From NCBI GenBank assembly GCA_009772925.1, contig WOUQ01000008.1, positions 83,529 to 147,528 of the forward strand: a stretch of DNA of 64,000 nt, read 5' to 3'. Both the position numbers and the translations under genes were made by a program. Shown one piece after another: positions 19,026 to 28,693 of this stretch (the stretch's first letter is position 1; each line of letters opens with the position of its first letter). The notes beneath the pieces were generated by a model. The model made no database searches and was not told where the DNA came from. It saw only the letters and a program-made list of their open reading frames with translations. This DNA is from a bacterium (lineage in GTDB: Bacteria > Pseudomonadota > Gammaproteobacteria > Burkholderiales > Thiobacillaceae).

Positions 19026-19463
19026 ATGTCTGCACCGGGAACCCTGGACGCACTGAGTTTCGCCCGCTCCGGCGCGAGCCTGGAAGGAGAACTACGCGCC
19101 GATCAGCTGCCCCGCTTGCAAAGCAATTTGACCTCAGATGATGCTGCGGTGCAATACCGGATCGCGGGCATAGTCGAAGCCGGCCGGCCGGCTTTGAGCT
19201 TATGGATCGAGGCGGATGTCCGCCTGACCTGTCAGCGCTGCCTGGAATCCTTCCGGCAACGTGTGGAACTGGAGAATGTGTTGCCCGTCGCGCGGGACGA
19301 AGCCGAGCTGGCGCGATGGGAAACGGATGATCCCCTGGTGGATGCGCTGGTGGCCGATGACCGGTTGGACGTGGCATCCCTGGTGGAAGACGAAATTTTG
19401 TTGAGCCTGCCCGTTGCGCCCCGCCATCCGGAGGGGGAGTGCGGCGCGGGATTCCAGGCTTGA
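19026..19463 (+). CDS. yceD: YceD / DUF177 protein, 23S rRNA accumulation factor
   Basis: A 145-residue protein of the DUF177 family that in bacteria and plastids is needed for normal 23S rRNA accumulation and is almost always encoded just before rpmF. The diagnostic centre is LTCQRCLESFRQRVELE with a CxxC pair, followed by an acidic region (PLVDALVADDRLDVASLVEDEILLSLPVAP) and a C-terminal PRHPEGECG metal-type motif. Only a weak ribosome site is visible at ATG 19026, and the predicted promoter would make the mRNA almost leaderless. rpmF starts 27 bases after the stop. Confidence 0.9.
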   Translation: MSAPGTLDALSFARSGASLEGELRADQLPRLQSNLTSDDAAVQYRIAGIVEAGRPALSLWIEADVRLTCQRCLESFRQRVELENVLPVARDEAELARWETDDPLVDALVADDRLDVASLVEDEILLSLPVAPRHPEGECGAGFQA

Positions 19464-19490
19464 CGCGAGATCGATGTAAAGGAGAACGAT

Positions 19491-19676
19491 ATGGCCGTTC
19501 AGCAGAACAAGAAATCCCCGTCCAAGCGCGGCATGCACCGCGCCCACGACTTCCTGAGCAATCCGCCCACCGCGGTGGAAGCCACCACCGGCGAGGTTCA
19601 CATGCGCCACCACATCAGCCCCAACGGCTATTACCGTGGCCGCAAGGTCATCAGCGGCAAGGCCGACAACAGCTGA
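19491..19676 (+). CDS. rpmF: 50S ribosomal protein L32
   Basis: A 61-residue L32: [20 protein letters not shown] at the start, and the [15 protein letters not shown] core. It is the zinc-free type lacking CxxC pairs. A strong ribosome site AAAGGAGA precedes the ATG. Position between yceD and plsX is conserved and links ribosome and membrane lipid synthesis. Confidence 0.97.
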   Translation: MAVQQNKKSPSKRGMHRAHDFLSNPPTAVEATTGEVHMRHHISPNGYYRGRKVISGKADNS

Positions 19677-19726
19677 TCAACCGCCGCGATCCGGCCGGCC
19701 GTGGCCAGCGCCTCGGCTGATCGAAC

Positions 19727-20767
19727 ATGCGCGAAATCACCATCGCCATTGACGCCATGGGGGGCGACCACGGTCCCCACGTGACCGTCAAGGCCGCTTT
19801 GCAGGCCTTGCGCGCCGAACCGGACATCAACATAGTCCTGGTCGGCCTGGAGGACGTGATTCGCGCCGAGCTCAAGGCCAACCATGCCGAGACAGGGACC
19901 CACCTGCGCATCCACCACGCCAGCGAAGTGGTGAAGATGGATGACCCCCTGCCGGTCGCGCTGCGCATCAAGAAAGATTCCTCCATGCGGGTGACCGCCG
20001 ATCTGGTCAAGCGCGGCGAGGCTGATGCTGGCGTGTCCGCCGGCAATACTGGCGCCCTCATGGCGGTTTCCCGCTTTGTCCTCAAGACCCTGCCTGGCAT
20101 CGATCGGCCCGCCATTGCCACCACGCTGCCTTCCCGCAATGGCCAGACCTACATGCTGGACCTGGGCGCCAACGTGGATTGTGGCGCCGAACACCTGTTG
20201 CAGTTCGGCATCATGGGGGCTGCCCTGGTTGCGGCCGTCGAGCATAAGGAGCGCCCCAGCGTGGGCTTGCTTAACATCGGCGAGGAAGACATCAAGGGCA
20301 ACGAGGTGGTTAAACGCGCCGGTGAGCTCCTCAAGGAAAGCGGCCTGAATTTCCATGGCAACGTCGAGGGCGACGACATCTACAAGGGCACCGTGGATGT
20401 GGTGGTGTGCGACGGATTCGTCGGCAACATCGCCCTGAAGACCTCCGAAGGCCTGGCCAAGCTGATCGGCGATCAGTTGCGCACGGAGTTCAAAAGGAAT
20501 CCCGTGACCATGCTGGCCGGACTCATCGCCCAGCCGGTCCTGCGCGCATTCAAGCGCAAACTGGATCCCCGCCGCTACAACGGCGCCAGCCTGCTCGGCC
20601 TCAACGGGGTGATCATCAAGAGCCACGGTTCCGCCGATGTATTCGCCTTCGCCCAGGCCGTGCACAAGGCCGTCGAGGAGGTGCGCGGCGGACTGTTGCG
20701 GCGCATCGCCGAACAGGTGGGCAACCACCGCAATGGCTTGCCGGAAGAAGAAGGAGAAGCGGCGTGA
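19727..20767 (+). CDS. plsX: Phosphate acyltransferase PlsX
   Basis: A 346-residue peripheral membrane enzyme making acyl-phosphate from acyl-ACP, the first step of the PlsX/PlsY route to phosphatidic acid. Typical elements are [19 protein letters not shown] at the N-terminus, [21 protein letters not shown] and [18 protein letters not shown]. The stop overlaps the GTG start of fabH by 3 bases. The C-terminal tail after [13 protein letters not shown] is acidic. Confidence 0.96.
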   Translation: MREITIAIDAMGGDHGPHVTVKAALQALRAEPDINIVLVGLEDVIRAELKANHAETGTHLRIHHASEVVKMDDPLPVALRIKKDSSMRVTADLVKRGEADAGVSAGNTGALMAVSRFVLKTLPGIDRPAIATTLPSRNGQTYMLDLGANVDCGAEHLLQFGIMGAALVAAVEHKERPSVGLLNIGEEDIKGNEVVKRAGELLKESGLNFHGNVEGDDIYKGTVDVVVCDGFVGNIALKTSEGLAKLIGDQLRTEFKRNPVTMLAGLIAQPVLRAFKRKLDPRRYNGASLLGLNGVIIKSHGSADVFAFAQAVHKAVEEVRGGLLRRIAEQVGNHRNGLPEEEGEAA

Positions 20768-21738
20768 GTCAAACGCCAAGCATTTTTTCCCGCATCATCG
20801 GTACTGGCAGCCACTTGCCGGCCCGTGTGCTGACCAATGCCGACCTGGAAAAGCAGATTGAAACCACCAGCGAGTGGATCCTGGAGCGTACCGGCATCCG
20901 CGAGCGCCACATCGCCGCCGAGGGCGAGCTGACCAGCGATCTGGCGCAGCAGGCCGCGGAAGCGGCGATCGAGGCGGCCGGCATCGATGCCGCCGAGATC
21001 GGGCTCATCGTCGTCGCCACCACCACCTCCGACCGAATCTTTCCCAGTACCGCCTGCGCGCTGCAGGCCAAACTGGGCATCACCAACGGCTGTCCCGCTT
21101 TCGATGTGCAGGCGGTGTGCAGCGGCTTCGTCTACGCGGTGTCCGTGGCCGACCAGTTCATCCGCTCCGGCCAGGTCAAGACCGCCCTTGTGGTGGGCGC
21201 GGAAACCCTGTCGCGCATCACCGACTGGAGCGATCGGGGCAACTGCATACTCTGGGGCGATGGCGCCGGTGCCGTGGTCCTGCAAGCCTCCGAACAGCCC
21301 GGCATTCTCAATACCCACCTGCATGCCGACGGCCGCTACCAGGATCTGCTGTTCGTCGATGGCGGCGTCTCCCTAAAGAAGGAAGGCGCCTGCTACATGC
21401 GCATGTCGGGCAACGCCGTGTTCAAGATGGCGGTGAATACCCTGGACGCCATCGTCGACGAGACTCTGGAAGCCAATGGACTGCAAAAGACCGACATCGA
21501 CTGGCTGGTGCCCCACCAGGCCAACATCCGCATCATCCAGGCCACCGCCAGGAAGCTGGGCATGGGCATGGAGCGGGTGGTGGTCACCGTCGACCGCCAC
21601 GGCAACACCTCCGCCGCCTCCATTCCCCTGGCTTTCGATACCGCCGTGCGGGAAGGCAAGATCAAGGCCGGCGAACTGGTGCTGATGGAAGCCTTCGGCG
21701 GCGGCTTCACCTGGGGCTCGGTGCTGGTGAGGATGTGA
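20764..21738 (+). CDS. fabH: 3-oxoacyl-ACP synthase III
   Basis: Condenses acetyl-CoA with malonyl-ACP to start fatty acid chains. The 324-residue protein has the catalytic Cys in [13 protein letters not shown], His in [14 protein letters not shown], and Asn in [13 protein letters not shown]. Start GTG 20764 overlaps the plsX stop and gives the expected N-terminus ([20 protein letters not shown]). A palindromic element lies between this gene and fabD. Confidence 0.96.
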   Translation: MSQTPSIFSRIIGTGSHLPARVLTNADLEKQIETTSEWILERTGIRERHIAAEGELTSDLAQQAAEAAIEAAGIDAAEIGLIVVATTTSDRIFPSTACALQAKLGITNGCPAFDVQAVCSGFVYAVSVADQFIRSGQVKTALVVGAETLSRITDWSDRGNCILWGDGAGAVVLQASEQPGILNTHLHADGRYQDLLFVDGGVSLKKEGACYMRMSGNAVFKMAVNTLDAIVDETLEANGLQKTDIDWLVPHQANIRIIQATARKLGMGMERVVVTVDRHGNTSAASIPLAFDTAVREGKIKAGELVLMEAFGGGFTWGSVLVRM

Positions 21739-21740
21739 TT

Positions 21741-21843
21741 TGGAGCCTGTAGCTCGTGGCTGGCAGCGGGTGGCTCCTGATTTCCGCGCCTGCGGCGCGC
21801 TGACTCAGGCTACGAGCTACCCTCTACGAGCTACCTGCTTCCC
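21741..21843. repeat. Palindromic intergenic element, copy A (upstream of fabD)
   Basis: Left arm modules TGTAGCTCGTGGCT and GCGGGTGGCT; a core TTTCCGCGCCTGCGGCGCGC (21781-21800); right arm modules GGCTACGAGCTAC and CTACGAGCTACCTGCTT. Arms are imperfect inverted repeats around the core. The core is exactly reverse complementary to that in copy B upstream of tatD (29063-29160), so the two copies lie in opposite orientation. It ends just before the fabD ribosome site AAGGAGA. Confidence 0.8.
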
Positions 21844-21855
21844 CAAGGAGACCCA

Positions 21856-22782
21856 ATGAAATTTGCTTTCGTATTCCCCGGTCAGGGCTCCCAGTCCGTG
21901 GGCATGATGGCCCACTACGGCGATGCCGTCCGCGCAACTTTCGACGAGGCTTCCGCCGCCCTGGGCCAGGATCTGTGGGGCATGGTGGCCGAGGGGCCGG
22001 CCGACGCCCTCAACCAGACCGTCAACACCCAGCCGGCGATGCTGGTCGCCGGCGTCGCCGCCTACCGGCTCTGGCTGGCCCAGGGCGGTCCCGCGCCGGC
22101 CCTGATGGCGGGCCACAGCCTGGGCGAGTACACCGCCCTCGTCTGCGCCGGCGCCCTGGGGTTCGCCGATGCAGTCCGTCTCGTGCGCCTGCGCGCAGAG
22201 GCCATGCAATCCGCCGTGCCCGAGGGTGTTGGCGCCATGGCCGCCGTGCTCGGCCTGGATGACGATCTGGTGCGCGCGGTCTGCGCCGAGGCCGCCCAGG
22301 ACGAGGTACTGGAGGCGGTCAACTTCAATTCACCCGGCCAAGTGGTCATCGCCGGCAACAAGGCGGCCGTGGACCGGGGTTGTGCCCTGGCCAAGGAGAA
22401 GGGCGCGAAGCGGGCGTTGCCGCTGCCGGTGTCCGTGCCTTCCCATTGCGCCCTGATGAAACCGGCGGCGGAGAAGCTTGTGGCCGCGCTGAACGGCATC
22501 GAGGTCAAGGCACCCGCCGTGCCGGTTCTGCACAATGCCGATGTGGCGGGACATACCGCCCCCGCGGCCATCCGCGACGCCCTGGCGCGGCAGCTCTTCA
22601 GCCCGGTGCGCTGGGTGGAGACGGTGCGGGCGATGGCCGCGCAAGGCGTCGAACTCATCGCCGAATGCGGGCCGGGCAAGGTGCTGGCCGGCCTCAACAA
22701 GCGCATCGTGGAGGTGCCCACCCTGGCCATCACCGACGCCGCCACTCTGGCGGACGTGCTGGGCAAGGTGAGGGGCGCCTGA
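21856..22782 (+). CDS. fabD: Malonyl-CoA:ACP transacylase
   Basis: Loads malonyl groups onto acyl carrier protein. The 308-residue alpha/beta hydrolase-like protein starts KFAFVFPGQGSQSVGMM, has the nucleophile in AGHSLGEYTALV, the active-site His in VSVPSHCALMKPAAEKL, and the conserved Gln in NFNSPGQVVIAG. An AAGGAGA site lies 6 bases before the ATG, directly after palindromic element A. Confidence 0.97.
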   Translation: MKFAFVFPGQGSQSVGMMAHYGDAVRATFDEASAALGQDLWGMVAEGPADALNQTVNTQPAMLVAGVAAYRLWLAQGGPAPALMAGHSLGEYTALVCAGALGFADAVRLVRLRAEAMQSAVPEGVGAMAAVLGLDDDLVRAVCAEAAQDEVLEAVNFNSPGQVVIAGNKAAVDRGCALAKEKGAKRALPLPVSVPSHCALMKPAAEKLVAALNGIEVKAPAVPVLHNADVAGHTAPAAIRDALARQLFSPVRWVETVRAMAAQGVELIAECGPGKVLAGLNKRIVEVPTLAITDAATLADVLGKVRGA

Positions 22783-22832
22783 TCGTTTTTTTCCGGAAGC
22801 CGGGCATGGCTCGGCCCAGATAGGAGACAGAC

Positions 22833-23570
22833 ATGGAAACTCGCGTCGCTTTGGTCACCGGCGCTTCCCGCGGCATCGGCCAGGCCATCCTGCATGCCCT
22901 CGGCCGGGCCGGCTGCATCGTGGTGGGGACCGCCACCAGCGAAGCCGGCGCCGAGGCCATCGGCGCGGCTTTGGCGGGGGCCGGCCTGAAGGGCGAAGGC
23001 CTGATGCTCAACGTCAACGACGCCGCCCAGGTCGACGCGGCCATCGAGGGTATCCTGGCTCGCCATGGCCGCATCGACATCCTGGTCAACAACGCCGGCA
23101 TCACCCGCGACAACCTGCTCATGCGCATGAAGGACGAGGAATGGGCGGCCATCCTCGACACCAACCTCACCTCGGTGTTCCGCCTCTCCCGCGCCGTGCT
23201 GCGGCCCATGATGAAGGCCCGCTTTGGCCGCATCGTCAACATCGCCTCGGTGGTGGGGGTCTCCGGCAACGCCGGCCAGACCAACTACGCCGCCGCCAAG
23301 GCAGGCATGATCGGCTTCTCCAAGTCGCTGGCGCAGGAGGTGGGCAGCCGCGGAATCACCGTCAACTGCCTCGCGCCGGGCTTCATCGACACCGACATGA
23401 CCAAGGCCCTGCCGGAAGCCGCCCGCGCCAAACTGATGGAACGCATCCCCCTGGGCAAGCTGGGCAGCCCCGAGGACATTGCCCACAGCGTGGCCTTCCT
23501 GGCCTCGGACGGGGCGGGCTACATCACCGGTGCCACCCTGCACGTCAATGGCGGTATGTACATGGATTGA
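22833..23570 (+). CDS. fabG: 3-oxoacyl-ACP reductase
   Basis: NADPH-dependent reduction of 3-oxoacyl-ACP. A 245-residue short-chain dehydrogenase: cofactor loop [29 protein letters not shown], catalytic YAAAKAG after a Ser-containing [11 protein letters not shown] segment, and the C-terminal [26 protein letters not shown] precedes the ATG. It lies 50 bases after fabD. Confidence 0.97.
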   Translation: METRVALVTGASRGIGQAILHALGRAGCIVVGTATSEAGAEAIGAALAGAGLKGEGLMLNVNDAAQVDAAIEGILARHGRIDILVNNAGITRDNLLMRMKDEEWAAILDTNLTSVFRLSRAVLRPMMKARFGRIVNIASVVGVSGNAGQTNYAAAKAGMIGFSKSLAQEVGSRGITVNCLAPGFIDTDMTKALPEAARAKLMERIPLGKLGSPEDIAHSVAFLASDGAGYITGATLHVNGGMYMD

Positions 23571-23601
23571 ACCGACAGGTCGTATTATTCGCATCCGACC
23601 T

Positions 23602-23630
23602 GATTCTCCAGCCGGGGTTTTTGCTAGAAT
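23602..23630 (+). promoter_or_regulatory. Extended -10 promoter for acpP
   Basis: TGCTAGAAT (23622-23630) is an extended -10 element (TG, one base, TAGAAT). The -35 position is weak (GATTCT at 23602). It lies about 37 bases before the acpP ATG, consistent with a separate high-level promoter for ACP. Confidence 0.5.
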
Positions 23631-23667
23631 TTCCCCGCTTTTTTTCCTACCCGTAGGGAGTTTTCTG

Positions 23668-23907
23668 ATGAGTGATATTGAGCAGCGTGTCAAAAAGATC
23701 GTCGCCGAGCAGCTGGGCGCCAACGAAGCCGATGTGAAGCTGGAGTCCTCCTTCGTGGACGACCTGGGCGCCGACTCTCTGGACACGGTGGAATTGGTGA
23801 TGGCCCTGGAAGAAGCCTTCGAGTGTGAAATTCCGGACGAGGAGGCCGAGAAGATCACGACCGTGCAGCAGGCTGTTGACTACATCAACACCCACCTGAG
23901 CAAGTAA
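23668..23907 (+). CDS. acpP: Acyl carrier protein
   Basis: A 79-residue acidic four-helix carrier of fatty acyl chains. The phosphopantetheine serine lies in [19 protein letters not shown], and the first helix is [19 protein letters not shown] 23668 follows GTAGGGAG. The gene has its own predicted promoter and a terminator behind it, consistent with ACP being made in excess over the fab enzymes. Confidence 0.98.
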   Translation: MSDIEQRVKKIVAEQLGANEADVKLESSFVDDLGADSLDTVELVMALEEAFECEIPDEEAEKITTVQQAVDYINTHLSK

Positions 23908-23918
23908 TCGTCCTCCAG

Positions 23919-23979
23919 GCGCGTCGCCGGCCCCAGGTCGGCGACGCGCGGGCCCGGCTATCGAGCCGGGTTTTTTCTT
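23919..23979 (+). terminator. Double hairpin and intrinsic terminator after acpP
   Basis: A first hairpin pairs GCGCGTCGCCG (23919-23929) with CGGCGACGCGC downstream. A second, CCCGGCT-ATCG-AGCCGGG (23953-23970), is followed by TTTTTTCTTT. The second is a classic rho-independent terminator, leaving fabF expressed by partial read-through or another promoter. Confidence 0.85.
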
Positions 23980-24001
23980 TATACCGTCGAGGAGTCGCAT
24001 C

Positions 24002-25255
24002 TTGTCCCAGCATTCACGCCCCGCCAGACGTCGAGTGGTGATCACCGGTCTGGGCGTCATTTCCCCGCTCGGCAACAGCGTGTCGGAGGCCTGGGACAAG
24101 CTCGTGGCGGGCAAATCGGGGATCACGCGGATTACTCGCTTCGATCCCGCCGCCTTCTCGTCGCAGATCGCCGGCGAGGTCAAGGATTTCGACGTGGCCA
24201 AGTACCTGTCGCCGAAGGAGGCGCGGCGCATGGATGTGTTCATCCATTACGGTCTCGCGGCGGGTATCGATGCGGTGAAGGATTCCGGCCTGGAAATCAC
24301 CGACGCGAACCGGGAACGCATCGGCGTCAACATCGGTTCGGGCATCGGCGGCCTGCCAATGATCGAGGACACCCACAAGACTTACGTTGAAACGGGTGGC
24401 CCGCGTAAGATTTCGCCTTTCTTCATCCCGGGCACCATCATCAACATGATCTCCGGCAATCTGTCCATCCTGCTCGGTCTGAAGGGTCCCAATCTGGCCG
24501 TGGTCACCGCCTGCACCACGGGTCTGCACGCCATCGGCACCAGCGCCCGCATGATCGAGCACAACGACGCCGACGTGATGGTCTGCGGCGGCGCCGAATC
24601 CACCGTTTGCCCTCTCGCTGTAGGCGGTTTCTCCGCCGCCAAGGCCCTGTCCACGCGCAACGACGATCCCGCCACCGCCAGCCGGCCCTGGGACAAGGAT
24701 CGCGACGGATTCGTGCTGGGCGAAGGTGCCGGCGTCATGGTGCTGGAGGAATACGAGCACGCCAAGGCGCGCGGCGCCCGCATCTACGCGGAAATCTCCG
24801 GTTTCGGCATGAGCGGCGACGCCTTCCACATGACCGCGCCGGACACGGACGGCCCCAAGCGTTCCATGCTCAACGCCCTGCGCGATGCCGGGGTGAACGC
24901 CGACGAGGTGCAATACATCAACGCCCACGGCACTTCCACGCCCCTGGGCGACAAGAACGAGACCGAGGCCATCAAGCTGGCCTTCGGCGAGGCCGCGCGC
25001 AATCTCGTGGTCAATTCCACGAAATCCATGACCGGCCACCTGCTCGGTGGCGCTGGCGGCCTTGAATCGGTATTCACCGCGCTGGCCGTGCATCACCAGG
25101 TCTCGCCGCCCACCATCAACATCTTTTCGCAGGATCCCGAGTGCGACCTGGACTACTGCGCCAATTTCGCCCGCGCCATGAAGATCGACGTCGCCCTGAA
25201 GAACAACTTCGGTTTCGGCGGCACCAACGGCACCCTGATCTTCCGCAAGGTGTGA
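24002..25255 (+). CDS. fabF: 3-oxoacyl-ACP synthase II
   Basis: Elongating condensing enzyme of fatty acid synthesis. The 417-residue protein has the Cys-His-His triad in VTACTTGLHAIG, NAHGTSTPLGDKNE and KSMTGHLLGGAGG, and starts RRRVVITGLGVISPLGN. The start is TTG 24002, preceded by GAGGAGT at proper spacing; there is no ATG nearby. Weak TTG initiation together with the upstream terminator suggests deliberately lower expression than acpP. Confidence 0.95.
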   Translation: MSQHSRPARRRVVITGLGVISPLGNSVSEAWDKLVAGKSGITRITRFDPAAFSSQIAGEVKDFDVAKYLSPKEARRMDVFIHYGLAAGIDAVKDSGLEITDANRERIGVNIGSGIGGLPMIEDTHKTYVETGGPRKISPFFIPGTIINMISGNLSILLGLKGPNLAVVTACTTGLHAIGTSARMIEHNDADVMVCGGAESTVCPLAVGGFSAAKALSTRNDDPATASRPWDKDRDGFVLGEGAGVMVLEEYEHAKARGARIYAEISGFGMSGDAFHMTAPDTDGPKRSMLNALRDAGVNADEVQYINAHGTSTPLGDKNETEAIKLAFGEAARNLVVNSTKSMTGHLLGGAGGLESVFTALAVHHQVSPPTINIFSQDPECDLDYCANFARAMKIDVALKNNFGFGGTNGTLIFRKV

Positions 25256-25276
25256 GCCCGGCCATCGGGCGGCTCG

Positions 25277-26098
25277 ATGGCACCCGCCGCTGAAGTGGCT
25301 CCCCGCATCCTCGTCAACGGCGAGGCGGTTGGCCACGTCAGCGCGCTGGACCGGGGCCTGGGCTATGGCGACGGGGTGTTTCGCACGCTGCGCATCGAGG
25401 CCGGGCAGCCCCGCTGGTGGGACGAGCATCTGGCCCGGCTGGCCGAGGATTGCGCCCGCCTGCGCCTGGATTGCCCCAGCCGCGACACGCTGGAACGCGA
25501 TCTGTCGGACTTGGCGCCGCTGCCGGCCTGGGGCGTATTGCGCATCACGCTGACGCGCGGCGAGGGGCCGCGCGGCTATCGTCCGCCATCTCCGGCCTGC
25601 GGCACCCGCATCCTCGCCTGCTGGCCCGACCCCCACGCCTTGCCGCGCGACAACATCCGGGCGCGCGTATGCGACTTGCGCCTGGCCTGGCAGCCCGCCT
25701 TGGCCGGCATCAAGCATCTCAACCGCCTCGAACAGGTCCTGGCGCGGGCGGAATGGGACGACGCCGACATCGACGAAGGCATCCTGCTGGACCGCGACGG
25801 ACGACTCGTCTGCGGCGTCTCGAGCAACCTGTTCTTCTGGCGGGACGATGGCCTGCACACCCCTGCCTTGCGTGGCTGTGGCGTCGCCGGAGTGAGCCGC
25901 GGCCGCCTGCTGCGCCGCGCCGCCTCGGCAGGCATCGCAGTGCACGAGGGCGAGTATGTCCTCGACGACCTCTGGCAGGCGCAAGAAGTCATGCTGACCA
26001 ACAGCCTGACCGGTCTGCGGCGGGTGGCCAGGCTGGAGGAGAAGATCTGGGAGACGCCTGTCGTCAGCCCCCGTCTGCGCGAGTTGCTGGATGCTTAG
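25277..26098 (+). CDS. pabC: Aminodeoxychorismate lyase
   Basis: Fold-type IV PLP enzyme forming 4-aminobenzoate from aminodeoxychorismate for folate. A 273-residue protein with DRGLGYGDGVFRTLRIEAG, the PLP-lysine region GIKHLNRLEQVLAR, and the cofactor stretch LVCGVSSNLFFW. Position between fabF and mltG is conserved in proteobacteria. The mltG ATG overlaps its end by 8 bases. Confidence 0.93.
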   Translation: MAPAAEVAPRILVNGEAVGHVSALDRGLGYGDGVFRTLRIEAGQPRWWDEHLARLAEDCARLRLDCPSRDTLERDLSDLAPLPAWGVLRITLTRGEGPRGYRPPSPACGTRILACWPDPHALPRDNIRARVCDLRLAWQPALAGIKHLNRLEQVLARAEWDDADIDEGILLDRDGRLVCGVSSNLFFWRDDGLHTPALRGCGVAGVSRGRLLRRAASAGIAVHEGEYVLDDLWQAQEVMLTNSLTGLRRVARLEEKIWETPVVSPRLRELLDA

Positions 26099-27089
26099 AT
26101 TGATCCGTCGGCTCATTCTGCTCGCGCTACTCGTCGTCCTCGCCGCGGCCGGCTGGCTGCTGTACTACGCCGTCACGCCAATGCTCGGTGGCGGCGCCGC
26201 CTATCCGCTGGCCTTCTCCATCGAGCGTGGTGCCAGCCTGCGCGCCGCCAGCGAGGTTCTGCGCGCGGCAGGCGCCCTCGAGCGGCCCGAAGCCTTCGTC
26301 CTCATCGCGCGCATGCGCGGCATGGCCGGCGACATCCGGGCGGGCGGTTATGCCCTGGAAGCGCCGGTCAGTCCGCTGGATCTGTTGCGCAAGATCACCG
26401 CCGGGGAGACCGTGCTGCAGAAGATCACCTTCGTCGAGGGCTGGACTTTCGCCGAGATGCGCCGCGCCATCGAGGCCCATCCCGGCTTGCGGCAGGACAC
26501 CGCGGGCCTGTCCGAAGTCGATCTGCTGAAGGCCGTGGGGGCCGAGGTGGAGCATCCCGAGGGCTGGTTCCTTCCCGATACCTATTTCTTCGACGCCGGC
26601 AGTTCCGACCTGGCCATCTATCGGCGCGCGCATCGCGCGATGCGCAAACTGCTGGAGGAGGAGTGGCCGCTGCGCGCCGGCGGCCTGCCCTATGCCTCGC
26701 CGTACGAGGCCCTGATCATGGCCTCCATCATCGAGAAGGAAACCGGAGCGCCGGAAGAACGCCCGCAGATCGCCTCCGTGTTCGTCAACCGCCTGCGCAT
26801 CGGCATGCGCCTGCAGACCGACCCCACCGTGATCTATGGCCTGGGTGCGCGCTTCGACGGCAATCTGCGCAAGGTCGATCTGCAGACGGATACCGCCTAC
26901 AACACCTATACGCGTGCTGGCCTGACGCCGACCCCCATCGCCCTGCCAGGGGCCGCCGCCCTGCGCGCGGCGCTGCACCCGGAGCAGACCCGCTATCTGT
27001 ATTTCGTTTCCATGGGCAATGGCCTGCATGTGTTCTCGGAAAACCTGAACGCCCACAACCGGGCGGTGAACCGCTACCAGAGACGCTAG
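26091..27089 (+). CDS. mltG: Endolytic murein transglycosylase MltG
   Basis: Cleaves nascent glycan strands and terminates peptidoglycan polymerisation. The 332-residue protein has one N-terminal transmembrane helix (LILLALLVVLAAAGWLLYYAV), a LysM-like region (AYPLAFSIERGASLRAASEVL), and the YceG catalytic domain with the conserved Glu in IMASIIEKETGAPEER and the NTYTRAGLTPTPIALPG motif. tmk follows 9 bases later. Confidence 0.94.
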   Translation: MLRLIRRLILLALLVVLAAAGWLLYYAVTPMLGGGAAYPLAFSIERGASLRAASEVLRAAGALERPEAFVLIARMRGMAGDIRAGGYALEAPVSPLDLLRKITAGETVLQKITFVEGWTFAEMRRAIEAHPGLRQDTAGLSEVDLLKAVGAEVEHPEGWFLPDTYFFDAGSSDLAIYRRAHRAMRKLLEEEWPLRAGGLPYASPYEALIMASIIEKETGAPEERPQIASVFVNRLRIGMRLQTDPTVIYGLGARFDGNLRKVDLQTDTAYNTYTRAGLTPTPIALPGAAALRAALHPEQTRYLYFVSMGNGLHVFSENLNAHNRAVNRYQRR

Positions 27090-27098
27090 GACACCCAC

Positions 27099-27707
27099 AT
27101 GAAGGGCATGTTTCTCACCCTGGAAGGCGTCGACGGCGCCGGCAAGAGCAGCCATCTGGAATGGCTGGCGACGTGGTTCCGCAGCCACGGCCGCGAGGTG
27201 CGCATGACGCGGGAGCCGGGCGGCACGCCGGTCGGCGAGAAGCTGCGGGAGATCGTGCTGCACGAACCCATGCACGCGGAGACCGAGGCTTTGATCATGT
27301 TCGCCGCCCGCCTCGAGCACATCGAGCGGATCATCCGGCCAGCCCTGGCGGCGGGCGAGGTGGTTATCTCGGACCGTTTCACCGATGCCAGTTTCGCCTA
27401 CCAGTGCGGCGGCAGGGGCCTGCCCGAGGCCAGGCTGGAGATGCTGGAGGCATGGGTGCATGCCGATCTGCAGCCCGATCTGACCTTGCTGTTCGACCTG
27501 CCCACCGAAATCGCTGCGCGCCGCTTGGCGACGGCCCGTTCGCCGGACCGCTTCGAGCGGGAACAGGCGGACTTCCACGCGCGCGTGCGCGCGACTTATC
27601 TGCGCCGGGCCGAGCGACACCCCGAGCGCATCCGCGTGGTGGACGGCGGCCAAGGCCTGGAGGCGGTGCGCGCCCAGTTGCTGGCGATTCTGGAGTCGCT
27701 GCCATGA
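27099..27707 (+). CDS. tmk: Thymidylate kinase
   Basis: Phosphorylates dTMP to dTDP. A 202-residue P-loop kinase: [16 protein letters not shown], the [15 protein letters not shown] segment, [12 protein letters not shown], and the lid [18 protein letters not shown]. Its stop overlaps the holB ATG by 4 bases; tmk-holB pairing is conserved. Confidence 0.96.
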   Translation: MKGMFLTLEGVDGAGKSSHLEWLATWFRSHGREVRMTREPGGTPVGEKLREIVLHEPMHAETEALIMFAARLEHIERIIRPALAAGEVVISDRFTDASFAYQCGGRGLPEARLEMLEAWVHADLQPDLTLLFDLPTEIAARRLATARSPDRFEREQADFHARVRATYLRRAERHPERIRVVDGGQGLEAVRAQLLAILESLP

Positions 27708-28693
27708 TCCATCCCTGGAACCGGGCTCTGTTCGAGCGCCTGGGCGGCGACCGCGAGCGCCTGCCGCACGCTTTGCTGCTGCATGGCCGGGCCGGCGTCG
27801 GCAAGCGTGACCTGGCCCTCGATCTTGCGGCCTGGGTGTTGTGTGAATCCCCAAGCGGGGAGGGACCTTGCGGGCAGTGCGATGCCTGCAACTGGTTCGC
27901 TCAGGGCAATCACCCGGATTTCCGTCTGGTGGAACCTCAGGAAGAGGAAACCGACGACGCCGGCAAGGTGGTGAAGAAGGCCAGCCGGCAGATCAGTGTC
28001 GAAGCGGTGCGCGGCATCACGGAATTCCTCGGTCTCACCGCGCATCGCGGTGGCTGGCGCAGCGCGGTGATCCATCCGGCGGAGTACATGAATGCCGCGG
28101 CCGCCAACGCCTTGCTGAAGACGCTGGAGGAACCGCCGCCGCGCGTGCTGCTCCTGCTGGTATCGCATCAGCCGGGACGCCTGCCGGCCACCGTGCTTTC
28201 ACGCTGCCGCCAGGTGGCGGTGATGCCGCCACCCGCCGCGGAGGCCCTGGAATGGCTGCGCCTGGCGCGCATCGACGAGCCCGAGGCGGCGCTGGCCGAA
28301 GCCGGCGGGGCGCCCTTGCGCGCCCTGGAATACGCCGACGCGGAGCGGCGTGCCCGCATGGAGTCCTTCCTCGACGCACTGGCCGCGCCGGAAGCGCTCG
28401 AGGCCAGCGATCTGGCCCTGGCCTACAAGGACGCCCTGGCCGACTGCTGGGGCTGGCTGGCCCGCTGGATGCACGACATGCTGGTCCTGCGCCTGGCCGG
28501 AAACGGCCGCTACTTTTCAGGACGCGCGGGAGTCCTGCGGCGACTGGGCGCCCATGCGGAACTGTCGGCCCTGCTCGACTTCCAGCGCGAGATCACCGAG
28601 GCGGCGCGCTGGTTGCGCCACCCGTTGAACGCCCAGTTGTTGCTAGAATCCTGGCTCATCCGCTACATCCAGGTCACGCGAGGCAACCCATGA
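27704..28693 (+). CDS. holB: DNA polymerase III subunit delta'
   Basis: Clamp-loader subunit, 329 residues. It has the RFC-box P-loop region [19 protein letters not shown], a zinc module [18 protein letters not shown] (with the first Cys slightly upstream), and the SRC-type motif [10 protein letters not shown]. The C-terminal third is the clamp-loader collar. ATG 27704 overlaps the tmk stop. It is translationally coupled to the PilZ gene behind it. Confidence 0.93.
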   Translation: MIHPWNRALFERLGGDRERLPHALLLHGRAGVGKRDLALDLAAWVLCESPSGEGPCGQCDACNWFAQGNHPDFRLVEPQEEETDDAGKVVKKASRQISVEAVRGITEFLGLTAHRGGWRSAVIHPAEYMNAAAANALLKTLEEPPPRVLLLLVSHQPGRLPATVLSRCRQVAVMPPPAAEALEWLRLARIDEPEAALAEAGGAPLRALEYADAERRARMESFLDALAAPEALEASDLALAYKDALADCWGWLARWMHDMLVLRLAGNGRYFSGRAGVLRRLGAHAELSALLDFQREITEAARWLRHPLNAQLLLESWLIRYIQVTRGNP

